DNA of 36,721 nucleotides from a virus, in the IMG/VR virus record IMGVR_UViG_3300042691_009013, positions 1 through 36,721 of that record. One strand, given 5' to 3'. The position numbers and the translations under genes were made by a program. Below the pieces are notes generated by a model that was given only the letters and a program-made list of their open reading frames with translations, was not told the origin of the DNA and made no database searches. Each line of letters opens with the position of its first letter. Position 1 is the first letter of the stretch. This document shows positions 35,970 through 36,721 of the stretch, piece after piece.

Positions 35970-36721
35970 TTTAGTAAAAAAGAAAATTAGGTTATTTGAA
36001 CAAATACCTAAAGACATGGCTACGAGCGCCGAAAAGGCGCAGCTACAAGCGTGGCGTACGGTTGAGCCTTTGCTTCGTGAAATGGACGTAGATAGTAACG
36101 GTAACATTACACAAACCGACGCTAACATAAACCGCATAGGTATAATAGCCGAAGAACTAAACAAGGTATTAGCAGGCGGCGAATATAAAGAGGCGGTAAG
36201 TAAATTTTTAAGTCAGATAGGCGAGGGCGTAAAGCTATCGACCGAAATAGCGCAAACTTTTGAGGCTGGGTTTGAACCTACCGAGGCGCAACGTAGGTTA
36301 GTGCAGATAAGCCAGCAAAACGCAATTAATAGTTTTTTTGGCAGCGGCTTACGTGAGCGTGTAACGCAACCATTTTTAGAACAGCTAACGGCTAACATAG
36401 CAGCACGCGCCCCGCTGCGTGAGGCGGTCAAAGCATTAAGCGCAACTATAATAGGTAACGATAAGCTCGACGGTAATTTACTTGGGCATATTAAAACAAC
36501 GGCTTCAACCGCCCAAGCGATAGCCGACCGTAGTTATAGCGCGGCGGTAAACGAGGAAATAGGTATTAATTGGTTTGAGTATTTAGGGGGTGAAATACCT
36601 ACAACGCGGGAATTTTGCGCGCATCGTGAGGGCGAAATATTTCACCGTAAAGAAATAGAGGCGTGGGGTAACGGTAAAAATAGCGCGGGTATAGACGATA
36701 TTAAAGGCGGTACGTGGGCGG
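35953..36721 (+). CDS. Head morphogenesis protein, Mu gpF-like, N-terminal part
   Basis: Starts at ATG 35953 (MASLDSLVKKKIRLFEQIPK), 17 bases before the end of the portal gene, and runs off the right end in an open frame. Joined at the 69-base repeat it gives 303 residues ending at base 212. The N-terminal two-thirds are helical. The C-terminal domain begins near residue 200 with INWFEYLGGEIPTTREFC and AHREGEIFHRKEIE (Cys222, His224), and the second half (WNCRHDLVPIP) is at the left end. This is the layout of Mu gpF/SPP1 gp7 minor head proteins that bind the portal. Confidence 0.9.
   Translation, partial: MASLDSLVKKKIRLFEQIPKDMATSAEKAQLQAWRTVEPLLREMDVDSNGNITQTDANINRIGIIAEELNKVLAGGEYKEAVSKFLSQIGEGVKLSTEIAQTFEAGFEPTEAQRRLVQISQQNAINSFFGSGLRERVTQPFLEQLTANIAARAPLREAVKALSATIIGNDKLDGNLLGHIKTTASTAQAIADRSYSAAVNEEIGINWFEYLGGEIPTTREFCAHREGEIFHRKEIEAWGNGKNSAGIDDIKGGTWA
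36653..36721. repeat. Terminal direct repeat, right copy (assembly circle overlap)
   Basis: Identical to bases 1-69 and lying inside the Mu F-like gene. See the left copy for the frame argument that shows this is a circle overlap. Confidence 0.95.

Noticed and set aside
1-36721. Integrase, repressor, attachment sites, tRNA genes, CRISPR arrays, insertion sequences
   Set aside because: None was found on either strand by motif or repeat inspection. Every gene is on the + strand and explained by lytic functions or unknown small genes.

Overview
The window is the complete genome of a tailed bacteriophage, almost certainly a siphovirus of a Bacteroidota host. The last 69 bases (36653-36721) repeat bases 1-69 exactly. 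The open frame that runs off the right end continues in frame at the left end and stops at 212, giving one intact 303-residue head protein. The contig is therefore a circularised or circularly permuted assembly of about 36,652 unique bases. Every supported gene is on the + strand. No integrase, repressor, tRNA or CRISPR array was seen, so a virulent lifestyle is likely. The host assignment rests on promoters of the Bacteroidota type (TTTG, about 19 bases, TAnnTTTG), the lack of Shine-Dalgarno sequences, and small protein families I associate from memory with Bacteroidota phages.

Layout. (1) 34056 through the junction to 8668: portal, Mu F-like head protein, scaffold, small head-region genes, a 657-base gap without a gene, the major capsid protein, neck genes, a large fusion of a tail-terminator-like domain with a fibre, and two small tail/fibre genes. 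(2) 8671-11220: lysis and membrane region (GH24 lysozyme, holin, membrane proteins), interrupted by a PAS-HisKA protein without a kinase domain. (3) 11349-21983: early/DNA-metabolism region with an SSB-like protein, ParB-like proteins, a PD-(D/E)XK exonuclease, a VRR-NUC nuclease, a DUF6291-like replication protein, a DnaB helicase, a cluster of small ribbon-helix-helix-like proteins, and a TET/JBP-type 2-oxoglutarate dioxygenase. (4) 22001-32408: terminase subunits, tail chaperone, tape measure, tail-tip proteins and a probable major tail protein. (5) 32383-33982: a glycosyltransferase and a methyltransferase, leading back to the portal.

The capsid gene and the probable tail-tube gene each have their own promoter and terminator, as expected for abundant virion proteins. 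Most other genes are joined by ATGA or TAATG overlaps. Two kinds of free-standing start appear: genes whose start codon lies 5-7 bases after the -7 box (probably leaderless mRNAs), and genes with a recurrent TTTAAAC(A/C)nTTA leader.

The strongest candidates for something undescribed are: a large structured RNA at about 2086-2491 just upstream of the capsid promoter, with three nested perfect 8-bp helices; the PAS-HisKA protein; a possible base- or glycan-modification set (dioxygenase, glycosyltransferase, methyltransferase); and the apparent complete absence of GATC and GGCC from the genome.
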